The notes beneath the pieces were generated by a model, which saw only the letters and a program-made list of their open reading frames with translations, did not search any database and was not told the origin of the DNA. A program made the position numbers and the translations under genes. DNA of 64,000 nt, from the NCBI RefSeq assembly GCF_013155125.1, contig NZ_CP053564.1, positions 1,309,501 to 1,373,500 of the forward strand, read 5' to 3'. Positions 36,507 to 44,885 of the stretch are shown here, piece after piece (position 1 is the stretch's first letter; each line of letters opens with the position of its first letter). This stretch comes from Pseudonocardia broussonetiae. GTDB lineage: Bacteria; Actinomycetota; Actinomycetes; Mycobacteriales; Pseudonocardiaceae.

Positions 36507-36547
36507 GATCTCGGTCCTGACCGTTGGTGCTGGTCAGAGCCGAGATC
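36507..36547. terminator. Hairpin before tRNA fragment copy 4
   Basis: A 16-base-pair stem with two mismatches (36507-36522 with 36532-36547) and loop GTTGGTGCT, one base different from copies 1 and 2. The outer six pairs (GATCTC/GAGATC) are unlike the other copies yet pair. Lies 101 bases after the JAB-E1 stop, so it may also end that operon. Confidence 0.7.
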
Positions 36548-36551
36548 CTGT

Positions 36552-36599
36552 GCGTGCACCCGAAGGGATCCGAACCCCTAGCCTTCTGATTCGTAGTTC
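36552..36599 (-). repeat. att copy 4: diverged 3' fragment of tRNA-Arg(ACG)
   Basis: Matches the other copies over the T-arm and anticodon loop but has several changes: CCA is replaced by CGC, the T-loop reads TTCGGATCC and the anticodon side is GAACTACGAATC. It is the most diverged copy, so either the oldest or from another host. It separates the ubiquitin-like module from the large conjugative element. Confidence 0.75.
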
Positions 36600-36684
36600 G
36601 GACGCTGACGTGCGCATGGTCGGTGACGCGGGTGGAAGGGTGCGTCGCAGACATCAAACAATTCTGAGTGGCACCAGCGAGTGA

Positions 36685-36717
36685 CAGTTCGTGGCCGAGA
36701 CAGTGGCCAGAGATCAA
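36685..36717. repeat. Arm-type repeat next to att copy 4
   Basis: CAGTTCGTGGCCGAG plus ACAGTGGCCAGAGATCAA, closest to the copy at 24214. It is about 90 bases from the tRNA fragment and 78 bases before the DUF4238 remnant. Confidence 0.55.
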
Positions 36718-36794
36718 CTGCGCGCAGGCCTGTAGACCGCTCGAGGTGAGGTCGTCGTACGGTGTACTGCCGTGGACATCGATTGGGGGCCGTG

Positions 36795-37788
36795 GTGACG
36801 AACGATCACACTGTTCCCCAGATGTACCTGCGGCGGTTCGGACGGCAGCCGACGTCCGGAAGACGCAAGCCGACCATCCTGGCACGCGACGTCGAGCGGC
36901 TCGATCATCCGTTCCCAACGAGCATCCGAAATGTGGCCGCGGTGACCGACTTCTACGGCGAGCGCGTCGAGAAGCTGCTGTGCCAGATCGAGGGCGACGC
37001 GGTACCAGCGTTCGATGCGATGCTGGACGATCCCGACGGGGCGTTGCCTGGCCCTGACCGCTGGCCGCTCGGCAACGTTCATCGAGAGGCGATGGCGTGG
37101 TGGATCGCAGCGCAGATCGTTCGAACTGTCCGTCAGCGGCGACGCCTGTAGCACCTCGCGGGCGACCGCGACAACGCCGACCAGCTGGCCGCACCTCCGA
37201 CGATCAAATCGATTGCAGGGCGCGATGAGCATGCCCGCTTCATGGTCGCCGAGCGCTTCACCCAAGGGAGCCCGCCGAAGATCTGACCGGCTCGCGCGAC
37301 TCAGCTGGGTAATCTTCCATCAGCCGTGGGGCCTGGGGTTCAGCGATCTCTGTCTGTGGACCAGCGACGTACCGGTGGTGATCATGAACGGGCAAGGCGA
37401 TGAGAACCAGCCGCTGGCCGTAGCGCACTGGGAAGTCATCCTGCCGCTGGACCCGCATCGGCTTCTACTCCTACCCGGTGCCCGCGCACGCGACGAGGAT
37501 CCCCGAAAGCGGGTCGACCATTTGCTCAAGCTGCCCGCCGGCCTCGGACAGGTACCGAATCAGATGATCTTCGATGCCGCCGACACACGGGTATTCTGTC
37601 ATCAGGACCACGATCCGTATCCCCGGATGTCGCTAACCGGACCGAGACTGCCAACGCCCTGGACCGGCGACACTGCCTCAGGCCTATCGTGGGTCTTCAA
37701 CTACGAAGCCCTGGATCAGGGTGGGACCGTGCAGCGGCGATGGCTCATTGAACATCCGTCGCCGCAAGATCCAGCAACCAGCCTTTAA
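36795..37788 (+). pseudogene. DUF4238 protein, disrupted
   Basis: Starts as DUF4238 (NDHTVPQMYLRRFGRQP, then FYGERVEKLLCQIEGDA). A TAG at about 37149 interrupts the frame, which then continues in register (NADQLAAPPTIKSIAGRDEH, ARFMVAERFTQ). At about 37270-37290 it shifts to another frame that carries the rest (WVIFHQPWGLGFSDLCLWTS to LIEHPSPQDPATSL). One nonsense codon and one frameshift make it a pseudogene. DUF4238 genes are common on phages and defence islands. Confidence 0.75.
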
Positions 37789-37924
37789 CCACTACGGCTC
37801 GAATTCGACCCCAACAAGCGTACGGCGCCCACTTCGCGGAGTGTTGAGCCGTGGCTTGGCCGACACCGCATCAGCGCGGCACAACACGGGCTTGCCGAGG
37901 TTGAACCTGCCACGCCCATCACTA

Positions 37925-38482
37925 CTACGGCAGCAACTCCATTGTGTATCCCCATGCGACTACGCTGTCTGTGTGCGGCAAACGCATATCAGTCGCTAGG
38001 AGCGCCTCATACAGTTGCTCTGCCGCCTCCGTATCGATGTCGTCCAGGCGCTTGTAGGCCTCGATGATGATGTGCATGGTGGTCTCGAAGCGCAGCCCCC
38101 GGACACGCGCTTGCACTCTGGCGTCGCTGTCATCAATGACCGCGGTCATACCACGCTCCATTGCGCACGCCAGAACCGCACACTCACCGAGATTCTTCGT
38201 CGGAGGATCACCCGGCTTTGACGGCATATCAACTTTGATCAGCAGCTGCAGCGTTTGCTCGTTGTCAGTAAGGATGCCGCGCTTCACCCAAGGGAGGCTG
38301 TCGATGTCAGGGACGTCGTAACCGAGATCCCGGCCAACCCTAATCTCCGCATCGACGCTGTCGGGGATGAGGATCAGGCCCTGCGGGGCGAGCCGCTGCA
38401 GCACATCCTCGCGTTTCGCACGGCAGAAGTGGGTGAAGGTGGACGTGTCCATCACCCAGGGAGCGTCGTCGACAGCCGTCAC
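37925..38482 (-). CDS. PIN-like putative ribonuclease toxin
   Basis: 185 residues with a PIN-domain layout: WVMDTSTFTHFCRAKREDVL (first Asp), LILIPDSVDAEI, GECAVLACAMERGMTAVIDD (Glu plus the Asp pair) and a C-terminal helix. PIN proteins in such pairs cleave tRNA or mRNA. Its start overlaps the stop of the HTH-ImmA gene (ATGA), forming a likely toxin-antitoxin or stress-response pair. A start ten codons later (MDTSTF) is possible. Confidence 0.72.
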   Translation of the reverse strand: MTAVDDAPWVMDTSTFTHFCRAKREDVLQRLAPQGLILIPDSVDAEIRVGRDLGYDVPDIDSLPWVKRGILTDNEQTLQLLIKVDMPSKPGDPPTKNLGECAVLACAMERGMTAVIDDSDARVQARVRGLRFETTMHIIIEAYKRLDDIDTEAAEQLYEALLATDMRLPHTDSVVAWGYTMELLP

Positions 38483-39561
38483 AGGCTCGCATAGTCCGCG
38501 GCGGACTCCACCCGGCGCTCGGGAAGATCATGCGCTTCGAGACCGCCGCGAAGTACTTCCACTACCCGCGCCGCGGACATCCGCCGATCCACGTACGCAC
38601 CGATTATCGCTGCCGTGATTCCCGGTGATAGCGACGGCGCCTTCAACTCCTCGGCGTCCAACGTGATACCCAACTTGGCGAACTCCCCGAAGACGGGTGT
38701 GCGGCCATTCAGCGAGCGGAAATCATCGTCGGTGATCAGGCCGAGGTTCCGCAGGTGGAGAATAATTGCCGACCACGACATCCGGAACGCCGCGGAGACC
38801 CGTATCGTTCGGTCGCGTATCGAGTCGCCAAGATGCTGGTTCCAGAGTGCGGTGACTCCCGGCCGAGGAGCCAACAGGTACGCGGCGAAGGAGTTGATCC
38901 TCCTCTCTGCGTCATCAGCACTGAGATCATAGGGGTCACCGAACAGCCAGTGCCCAAGCTCGTGCGCCAGCGACATGCGCCGCCGCCCTGGCCGAGCATC
39001 CCCGTCGATTACCGCAGCCGCAACACCCTCAGCTACCTCGACGAGGGCGCCGTCAGCGCCGCCGTTGCCCAGCGCTAGGGAACACGAGTAGAGGCCAAAC
39101 CGCTCTGCGATAGCCGCTAAACCGAGCAGCGGCCCGTTATCTACCCCTAGATGGGACCGCACCTCGTGTGCGGTCCGCTCGGCCTCGGAGTGCGTGCTCG
39201 GAGTCCGCCAAGAAGGCTTGTCCATAATCGGAATAATCACATCGGAAGCGAGCAGCGACGCAACGTCACCAGAGAATAGCTCCAGTTGACGGTCCATTCG
39301 AGCAGTCACGTCGTGAGCGGGCGCGGCGTCGGTGCGCCGACTAACCACGGCTGGAAGCGGATCACGTACGAACCAGGCCAAGGGGACGTCGAGCGCCGCG
39401 GCGATGTTGACCAGCTCCACGGCGGACACCTTGCGTCTGCCTGTCTCGATCCGCCCCAGGGCGGTGCGTTCAAGACCGACACGGTTGGCGAGGTGTTCCT
39501 GGGTGACGTCGAGGTCGCCGCGAGCTTGGGAGATTCGCTCACCAAGTACCTTCCCGTCCAT
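38479..39561 (-). CDS. HTH-ImmA/IrrE fusion protein (antitoxin-like)
   Basis: 360 residues. N-terminal XRE HTH at about 5-65 (LGERISQARGDLDVTQEHLA, VGLERTALGRIETGRRKVS), then an ImmA/IrrE metallopeptidase domain with HELGHWLFGDP near residue 220 and a downstream AERRINSFAAYLLAP. The ATG at 39559-39561 starts directly at the HTH. Coupled to the PIN-like gene downstream. Fusions of this kind act as antitoxin-repressors or stress switches. Confidence 0.85.
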   Translation of the reverse strand: MDGKVLGERISQARGDLDVTQEHLANRVGLERTALGRIETGRRKVSAVELVNIAAALDVPLAWFVRDPLPAVVSRRTDAAPAHDVTARMDRQLELFSGDVASLLASDVIIPIMDKPSWRTPSTHSEAERTAHEVRSHLGVDNGPLLGLAAIAERFGLYSCSLALGNGGADGALVEVAEGVAAAVIDGDARPGRRRMSLAHELGHWLFGDPYDLSADDAERRINSFAAYLLAPRPGVTALWNQHLGDSIRDRTIRVSAAFRMSWSAIILHLRNLGLITDDDFRSLNGRTPVFGEFAKLGITLDAEELKAPSLSPGITAAIIGAYVDRRMSAARVVEVLRGGLEAHDLPERRVESAADYASL

Positions 39562-39757
39562 ATGTGGGATTTTCACACATGTTGTGGCTGGTGTCGATGC
39601 GGGGGCTGGACGCCTCGGTTGAGCCGATCCTCCGGTGCTGGTGACATCACCAGAGCGGCACAGCGGATGGAGCGGTGACACAGTCTCCGTCTGCCTGCAC
39701 GGCGGACTGACCGGGACGTCGGCAGGCGGTCTCCAGACCCGAACGCTTCAGACGCTG

Positions 39758-40108
39758 CTATCCGGCGCAGACTGTCTGCTGAGCGGCGATGACGATCGCT
39801 TCGGCCTCCTCGGTAGTCACCGTGTACGAACCGCCCGAGAACCGCTCGATGGCCTGAGGGATTGCGACGTCCAGACCACGCGCGATTGAGTCGCAGCTGT
39901 TCGCCCCTCGTCGCGCCAGCCGTTCCGGGTTCTCGGCCAATGGCGGCGCGATCGTGGCCACCTGCTCGACGAACGCGACCTCCTCCGGCGTGAGTGCGTC
40001 CGGGCCGGCTGGAGCTGGTGCGCTTGTCGCAGGGACGGGCGACGGTGTCGCGCACCCGGCGAGGACGAAGAGACCAGCTGCAATCAAGACGAACCGGATG
40101 AAGATCAC
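39758..40108 (-). CDS. DUF732 lipoprotein
   Basis: 116 residues with a lipoprotein signal: RFVLIAAGLFVLAGC, lipid-anchored Cys at about 19. A Pro/Ala linker follows, then a DUF732 domain with two Cys (ANSCDSIARGLD; AAQQTVCAG). Anchored on the outer face of the membrane. Stands alone, with 196 bases to the HTH-ImmA start. Role unknown. Confidence 0.82.
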   Translation of the reverse strand: MIFIRFVLIAAGLFVLAGCATPSPVPATSAPAPAGPDALTPEEVAFVEQVATIAPPLAENPERLARRGANSCDSIARGLDVAIPQAIERFSGGSYTVTTEEAEAIVIAAQQTVCAG

Positions 40109-40319
40109 GCTCTCTCATCGCGAGGTTCCGGGCGTCGTTACGAGCATCCGATCTTGCCCTGGACAACACTGCCCGCCCGCGGTTGTAGCGGCCATCACGC
40201 GTCAGTCCGGACAACTTGACGGGCCCTCAACACCTGCAGTCTCCGCCTACCTGCGATGTAGCATCGCACTGCCGCGCTCCCCCGCGGTCGACCAGACTTG
40301 TCGACGTGAGGGGTGCCCT

Positions 40320-40580
40320 GTGGGCAGCAACAGCCGCTACGACCGGACCGCGAAGGTCACCGGCCACGAAGCAGACGAAGCCCGCGCGCTGTAAGTGATC
40401 GCCGACCTGCTCGACGACTACCCGGGCATCGACGCGCCGGTAATCGCGAGCCGGCTCGGCGAGATCCTGCGCTGCACCGCGATCGAACTCAACGCCGGCC
40501 GCGACGTACCCATCGGGATCCGTCGAGCCGTCCGCCACCTCGCCGACGCGGTACGGGTCGAGATGCAGCCGCCCTCATAG
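40320..40580 (+). pseudogene. Small conserved protein interrupted by TAA
   Basis: From the GTG at 40320 (GAGGGG upstream) the frame reads GSNSRYDRTAKVTGHEADEA, meets TAA at 40392-40394, and goes on in the same frame as VIADLLDDYPGIDAPVIAS to TGA-type end at 40580. A GTG follows the TAA at once. It is either one 86-residue gene broken by a nonsense mutation or two coupled small ORFs. No family recognised. Confidence 0.5.
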
Positions 40581-40610
40581 CCCCGGCCATGCCGACGGGC
40601 ACGGGCGCGC

Positions 40611-40880
40611 CTATCGATCGTTGCTTGTGATCCGGGGCAGGGTCTCAGCGAGGCCGAACAGGTCCACGTCGCCCTGCTCGGTCAGGCCCGGAACGACCCC
40701 GATCAGAGTGTCGGCCACGCAGACCCGGTACTCCTGGCGACCGCGATCCATCGCCGCAACGACGAGAGCGTCGGATGCCGCTTCAACCGCCTCCGCCCGC
40801 GTCGCTGCGGCACCGCCGGCCAGGGGCAGCACGTTCTCCACTCCTGCCCCGAGCACGCCGAGCGTCCAGGTGATGTCCAT
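40611..40880 (-). CDS. Hypothetical protein, 89 aa
   Basis: From ATG 40878-40880: TWTLGVLGAGVENVLPLAGG, then RQEYRVCVADTLIGVVPGLT. Codon structure is convincing (GC3-rich), but I do not recognise it. It follows the 175-residue hypothetical gene on the same strand with 67 bases between. Possibly part of the element's accessory genes. Confidence 0.55.
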   Translation of the reverse strand: MDITWTLGVLGAGVENVLPLAGGAAATRAEAVEAASDALVVAAMDRGRQEYRVCVADTLIGVVPGLTEQGDVDLFGLAETLPRITSNDR

Positions 40881-40947
40881 CCGCGCAGGATCACGGGTTC
40901 GGGGCGGCCGCCTCGGCGGCCGCCCCGAGTTGTCCACAGTTGCGCGG

Positions 40948-41475
40948 CTACTCGTCCTCGGTGGGGTTCTCCCCCAGCAACCGGGCCGCCTGGCGCCACG
41001 CGCGCAGCATCGACGTGTAGGCGGTCGCGTCGCACACCTCCCACGTGACCGGACCGACCTCGATCCGCAGCATCCCCGGAACCGCCCCACCCGCACGGGC
41101 CGGCATGAAGGCCCACGTCACGTCCGGCAGCCCGGCGAACCGGATCATCGCCGCAACCGTCAACGGCCCGACCAGCAACGGCCGACGCCCCGCGACCGCC
41201 GGGGCCAACGACTGCGCACCGACCGCCGCGCCACTCCATCCGTCCGCGACCGCGCGCGCTGTCACCCCGGCGCGCAGGTAGATCAGCACGGTGCCGAGAG
41301 TGAGCCCGAGCTGCTGCTCCGCGGTCCCGACGTAGGCGAGATCGAGCCGTGCCGGTACGAGTCCGGCGGCGCGGACGGTCAGGCTCGTGACGACCGAGGA
41401 CTTGGTGATCATCCGCGCCTGCGCGGTCGGGCTCGGCTGCTCGACGGTGCGGCTGCGGTCGGTTCGTGCGGGCAT
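40948..41475 (-). CDS. Hypothetical protein, 175 aa
   Basis: From ATG 41473-41475, with KSSVVTSLTVRAAGLVPARL, GTVLIYLRAGVTARAVADGW and VTWAFMPARAGGAVPGMLRI. The C-terminal part has a Trp-rich patch (VTWEVCDATAY, LRAWRQAARLL). No family recognised. The 5' side has a cluster of hairpins that may regulate it. Confidence 0.6.
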   Translation of the reverse strand: MPARTDRSRTVEQPSPTAQARMITKSSVVTSLTVRAAGLVPARLDLAYVGTAEQQLGLTLGTVLIYLRAGVTARAVADGWSGAAVGAQSLAPAVAGRRPLLVGPLTVAAMIRFAGLPDVTWAFMPARAGGAVPGMLRIEVGPVTWEVCDATAYTSMLRAWRQAARLLGENPTEDE

Positions 41476-41695
41476 GGTGGCCTCCCGATGTTCGTGGGCC
41501 TGTCGGCCCGTCCCCTTGGGGTGGCGGGGAGTTGTTTCCCCCGCCGCCGTAAGGCGACCCGGCACGGCCGTCGAGGCTCTCCGTCAAGGGCGGCCGAAGG
41601 CCGTCGCGCAGCGACGCGTAGCGCAGCGGAGCGCCCTTTACGGTGAGTGAGGCCGTGCGAGCCACAGGGCCGACAGGCCCCGCCGGAGGCGTCGA
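41476..41695. other. Hairpin-rich non-coding stretch
   Basis: Three stems were found: GGGCC/GGCCC (41496-41509), GGCGGGG/CCCCGCC (41523-41545) and CGGCC/GGCCG (41591-41603). The last sits inside an outer pairing of AAGGGC with GCCCTT at 41586-41638, which also holds the direct repeat GCGCAGCG twice. No credible coding frame. Could be a structured leader, a small RNA or a transfer-related site; nothing more can be said. Confidence 0.5.
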
Positions 41696-42008
41696 TCAGC
41701 ACTCTCCTGGCCGCGCGGCCTTGAGCGTGACCTGGACGCGGTCAGACGGAAACCGGCCGCGCAACGAATCGACCCGGTCGCCTGGACGAAGCTCCGGCAG
41801 GTACCCGAGTGCATCGCGGGCCGGTCTCACCGCCGCGGAACGCCGCCGACTGTGCACGGGACCACAACTGATCGACCCGACGAGCTCGCGCGGACCGGCC
41901 GCACCCGGACCGAGACCGCCAGAGCCGGCCCGTTGCGTCCCCTCCGATGCGCTCGACGATGCCGATCTTGTCTCCGGGGACCGCTGTAGCGGGGGCGCGT
42001 GCCGCCAT
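41696..42008 (-). pseudogene. Possible frameshifted small gene
   Basis: One minus frame starts well at ATG 42006-42008 (AARAPATAVPGDKIGIVERI), and another ends well (ALGYLPELRPGDRVDSLRGR, then QVTLKAARPGEC) at 41696. The two could be one gene joined by a shift near 41910. No family recognised. It is divergent from hsdM by 87 bases. Confidence 0.35.
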
Positions 42009-42095
42009 CGCCCCCGCGAGGGCAGGACGCTCACTGGAGGCGACGAGCACGCGGGCATCGTTGGATTGCTGAGCGTAGCCCGATAGCCTCGCCAG

Positions 42096-43613
42096 GTGAT
42101 CACCGGCGAGCTCAAGAGCAAGATCGACCGCGTCTGGGACGCCTTCTGGTCGGGTGGGATCTCCAATCCGCTCGAGGTCATCGAGCAGATCACGTATCTC
42201 ATGTTCATTCGCCGGCTGGACGAGATCCAGAAACGCAAGGAACGTCAGGCCAACCGGACCGGCAAGCCAATCGACAAGCCGATCTACGTTCAGAAGACCG
42301 AGACACTGCGCTGGTCGTGGTTCGCCAACCGGTCCCCGGACGAGATGCTGATCATTGTCCGAGATGACGTCTTCCCCTGGCTGCGCGAGCTCGGCGGCGA
42401 GGGCTCCACCTACTCGCAACACATGAAGGACGCCCGCTTCTCGATCACGACGTCTAATCTGCTCGCCAAGGTCGTCGCCATGCTCGACGAGATGCCCGAG
42501 ACCGAGCAGGACACCAAGGGCGACCTGTACGAGTACATGCTCGGCAAGATCGCGACGGCCGGCCAGAACGGCCAGTTCCGCACCCCGCGCCACATCATCC
42601 AGTTGATCGTCGAGATGATGGCGCCCGGACCAGCCGACGAGATTTGTGACCCCGCGTGCGGCACCGCTGGATTCCTCGTCGCTTCAGCCGAGTACGTAAA
42701 TCGGACGCATCGCGAGGCACTGCTGGCGCCCACTCAGCGCGAGCATTTCAACGCGAGCATGTTCCACGGCTTCGACTTCGACAGCACCATGCTTCGCATC
42801 GGCAGCATGAACATGCTCCAGCACGGAGTCGAGAATCCAGACATCCGCTACCGCGACTCCCTCGCAGAGAGCACCGCCGGCGAGGTCGAGAAGTACTCGA
42901 TGATCCTCGCCAACCCGCCGTTCGCCGGGAGCCTGGACTACGAGGTCACCGCGAAGGACCTCCAGGTGGTGGTCAAGACGAAGAAGACTGAGTTGCTGTT
43001 CCTCGCCCTGTTCCTGCGGCTCCTCAAGCTCGGCGGCCGGGCTGCGGTCATCGTCCCGGACGGCGTGCTGTTCGGCTCCAGCAAGGCCCACAAGGAGCTG
43101 CGGCGCATCCTGGTCGAGGAGCACAAGCTCGATGCCGTGGTGAAGCTGCCCAGCGGAGTGTTCAAGCCCTACGCCGGGGTATCGACGGCGATTCTGATCT
43201 TCACCAAGACCACGGTCGGCGGCACGGACAACGTCTGGTTCTACGAAATCACGGCCGACGGGTGGAGCCTGGACGACAAGCGCGCGCCGCTGCTGCCCGG
43301 AGACAAGCTCGGACCCATCCCAGCCGAGGCGCTCGACGATGCCGAGCATGCCACGAACAACCTGCCCGACGCGCTGGCTCGCTGGAATCGGCGCAACGGC
43401 GCCGAGCAGAAGCGGGCACGGACCGAGCAAAGCTTCTGTGTCCCGAAGGCGGACATTGTCGCGCACGGCTACGACCTCAGCCTCAATCGGTACAAGGAGA
43501 TCGTGCATGAGCAGGTCAAGCATCGGGCGCCGGGCGAGATTCTGGACGAGTTGGCGCGGATCGAAACGGAAATTCAGCAGGGGATGTCGGAGCTGAAGGC
43601 GATGCTCGGGTGA
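42096..43613 (+). CDS. hsdM: Type I restriction-modification DNA methyltransferase, HsdM
   Basis: 505 residues. The N-terminal helical domain (KIDRVWDAFWSGGISNPLEV, EQITYLMFIRRLDE) is followed by the N6-adenine methylase: SAM motif DPACGTAGFLVAS at about 186, catalytic ANPPFAGSLDYE at about 272, and the C-terminal helix pair that holds the specificity subunit. Start at GTG 42096. It overlaps hsdS by GTGA. Modifies adenine in the recognition sequence and forms the M2S core of the complex. Confidence 0.93.
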   Translation: MITGELKSKIDRVWDAFWSGGISNPLEVIEQITYLMFIRRLDEIQKRKERQANRTGKPIDKPIYVQKTETLRWSWFANRSPDEMLIIVRDDVFPWLRELGGEGSTYSQHMKDARFSITTSNLLAKVVAMLDEMPETEQDTKGDLYEYMLGKIATAGQNGQFRTPRHIIQLIVEMMAPGPADEICDPACGTAGFLVASAEYVNRTHREALLAPTQREHFNASMFHGFDFDSTMLRIGSMNMLQHGVENPDIRYRDSLAESTAGEVEKYSMILANPPFAGSLDYEVTAKDLQVVVKTKKTELLFLALFLRLLKLGGRAAVIVPDGVLFGSSKAHKELRRILVEEHKLDAVVKLPSGVFKPYAGVSTAILIFTKTTVGGTDNVWFYEITADGWSLDDKRAPLLPGDKLGPIPAEALDDAEHATNNLPDALARWNRRNGAEQKRARTEQSFCVPKADIVAHGYDLSLNRYKEIVHEQVKHRAPGEILDELARIETEIQQGMSELKAMLG

Positions 43614-44848
43614 ACAATTCGACCGGCTGCGGCTGGGACATCGTCACAGTCGGCGACATCGCCGACGTTCAAGGTGGAATTCAGAAGCAGCCAATACGGC
43701 GACCCGTCAAGAACAGATATCCATTCTTGCGCGTAGGCAACGTTGGACGTGGCAACCTCCACCTTCAAGAGATCCACGAGGTGGAGCTTTTCGACGGAGA
43801 ACTCGCAAAGCTGAGGCTTCAGTCAGGGGACTTATTGGTAGTTGAAGGAAATGGAAGCCCCGATGAGGTCGGGCGAGCCGCTATGTGGCGCAACAAGATC
43901 GAGAACTGCGTATACCAGAACCACCTTATCCGAGTGCGACCGAGGGGCCGTATCGTTCCAGAATTCCTTGAATTCCTCTGGAACAGTGAAGCCACAGTCA
44001 GTCAACTGCGCCAGATTGCCACCACTACAAGCGGACTACACACTCTCAGCGCAAGCAAGATCAGAGCAATCAAGCTCGCGATTCCCTCGCTTGATCAGCA
44101 GCGCAACATTGTAGCGGTTCTGAACAGCATGCAGCTTCTCCGGACTCAACGCCGCAAGGCTATATCCCTCCTCAATGACCTCGCCAACTCGATTTTTCTT
44201 GACATGTTCGGTGATCCCGCGACCAACCCATACGACTGGCCAACCCGCAATCTAGGCAGTTTAGCTATCGTATTCTCGGACGGCCCATACGGATCGAATC
44301 TTAAGAGTTCTCACTACGTCGAGTCCGGCATCCGCGTTGTACGACTGCAGAATATTGGCGTGGGCACATTCGTGGACAACGATCGAGCCTTTATAACACC
44401 GGAGCATTTCAGCTTGCTCAAGAAGCACACCTGCCTGCCTGACGATATCCTGGTTGCCACCCTCGGGGACCCGAATATCAGAGCCTGCATCCAACCGCAA
44501 TCGATCCCAGTCGCATTGAATAAGGCGGACTGTGTCCAGATTCGCGTCAACCCCGAGTTGGCCTCCGCAACGTTTCTTTGCGCACTGTTGAACCAATCGA
44601 GCATTAAGGCGATGGCACAGCCTCTGATGCTCGGACAGACTCGTATCAGGATCAGTATGGGCAGACTGCGCACACTCGAGGTGCCCGTCCCGCCTCGCGA
44701 TCTCCAGAGACAATTCTCGGCTCGAATTGAAGCGCTCAGTACGTTGTCCGTGCCACATCACCTCCACGTCGCCGAACTCGACGCCCTCTTCGCCTCCGTC
44801 CGATACCGCGCGTTCCGCGGCGAACTATGGGACACCTCCGCAGCCTGA
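43610..44848 (+). CDS. hsdS: Type I restriction-modification specificity subunit, HsdS
   Basis: 412 residues with two target-recognition domains: one at about 8-165, one at about 215-380. The conserved spacer between them is LDQQRNIVAVLNSMQLLRTQ ending LDMFGDPA; a second repeat sits at the C-terminus. GC is visibly lower and codon choice more mixed than in hsdM and hsdR, as is usual for swapped recognition domains. Starts at GTG 43610, overlapping the hsdM stop. The sequence it recognises cannot be predicted here. Confidence 0.9.
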   Translation: MNNSTGCGWDIVTVGDIADVQGGIQKQPIRRPVKNRYPFLRVGNVGRGNLHLQEIHEVELFDGELAKLRLQSGDLLVVEGNGSPDEVGRAAMWRNKIENCVYQNHLIRVRPRGRIVPEFLEFLWNSEATVSQLRQIATTTSGLHTLSASKIRAIKLAIPSLDQQRNIVAVLNSMQLLRTQRRKAISLLNDLANSIFLDMFGDPATNPYDWPTRNLGSLAIVFSDGPYGSNLKSSHYVESGIRVVRLQNIGVGTFVDNDRAFITPEHFSLLKKHTCLPDDILVATLGDPNIRACIQPQSIPVALNKADCVQIRVNPELASATFLCALLNQSSIKAMAQPLMLGQTRIRISMGRLRTLEVPVPPRDLQRQFSARIEALSTLSVPHHLHVAELDALFASVRYRAFRGELWDTSAA

Positions 44849-44885
44849 GTCTCGACATCGTCCACCTCCAGGAAGGGCCACGTCC

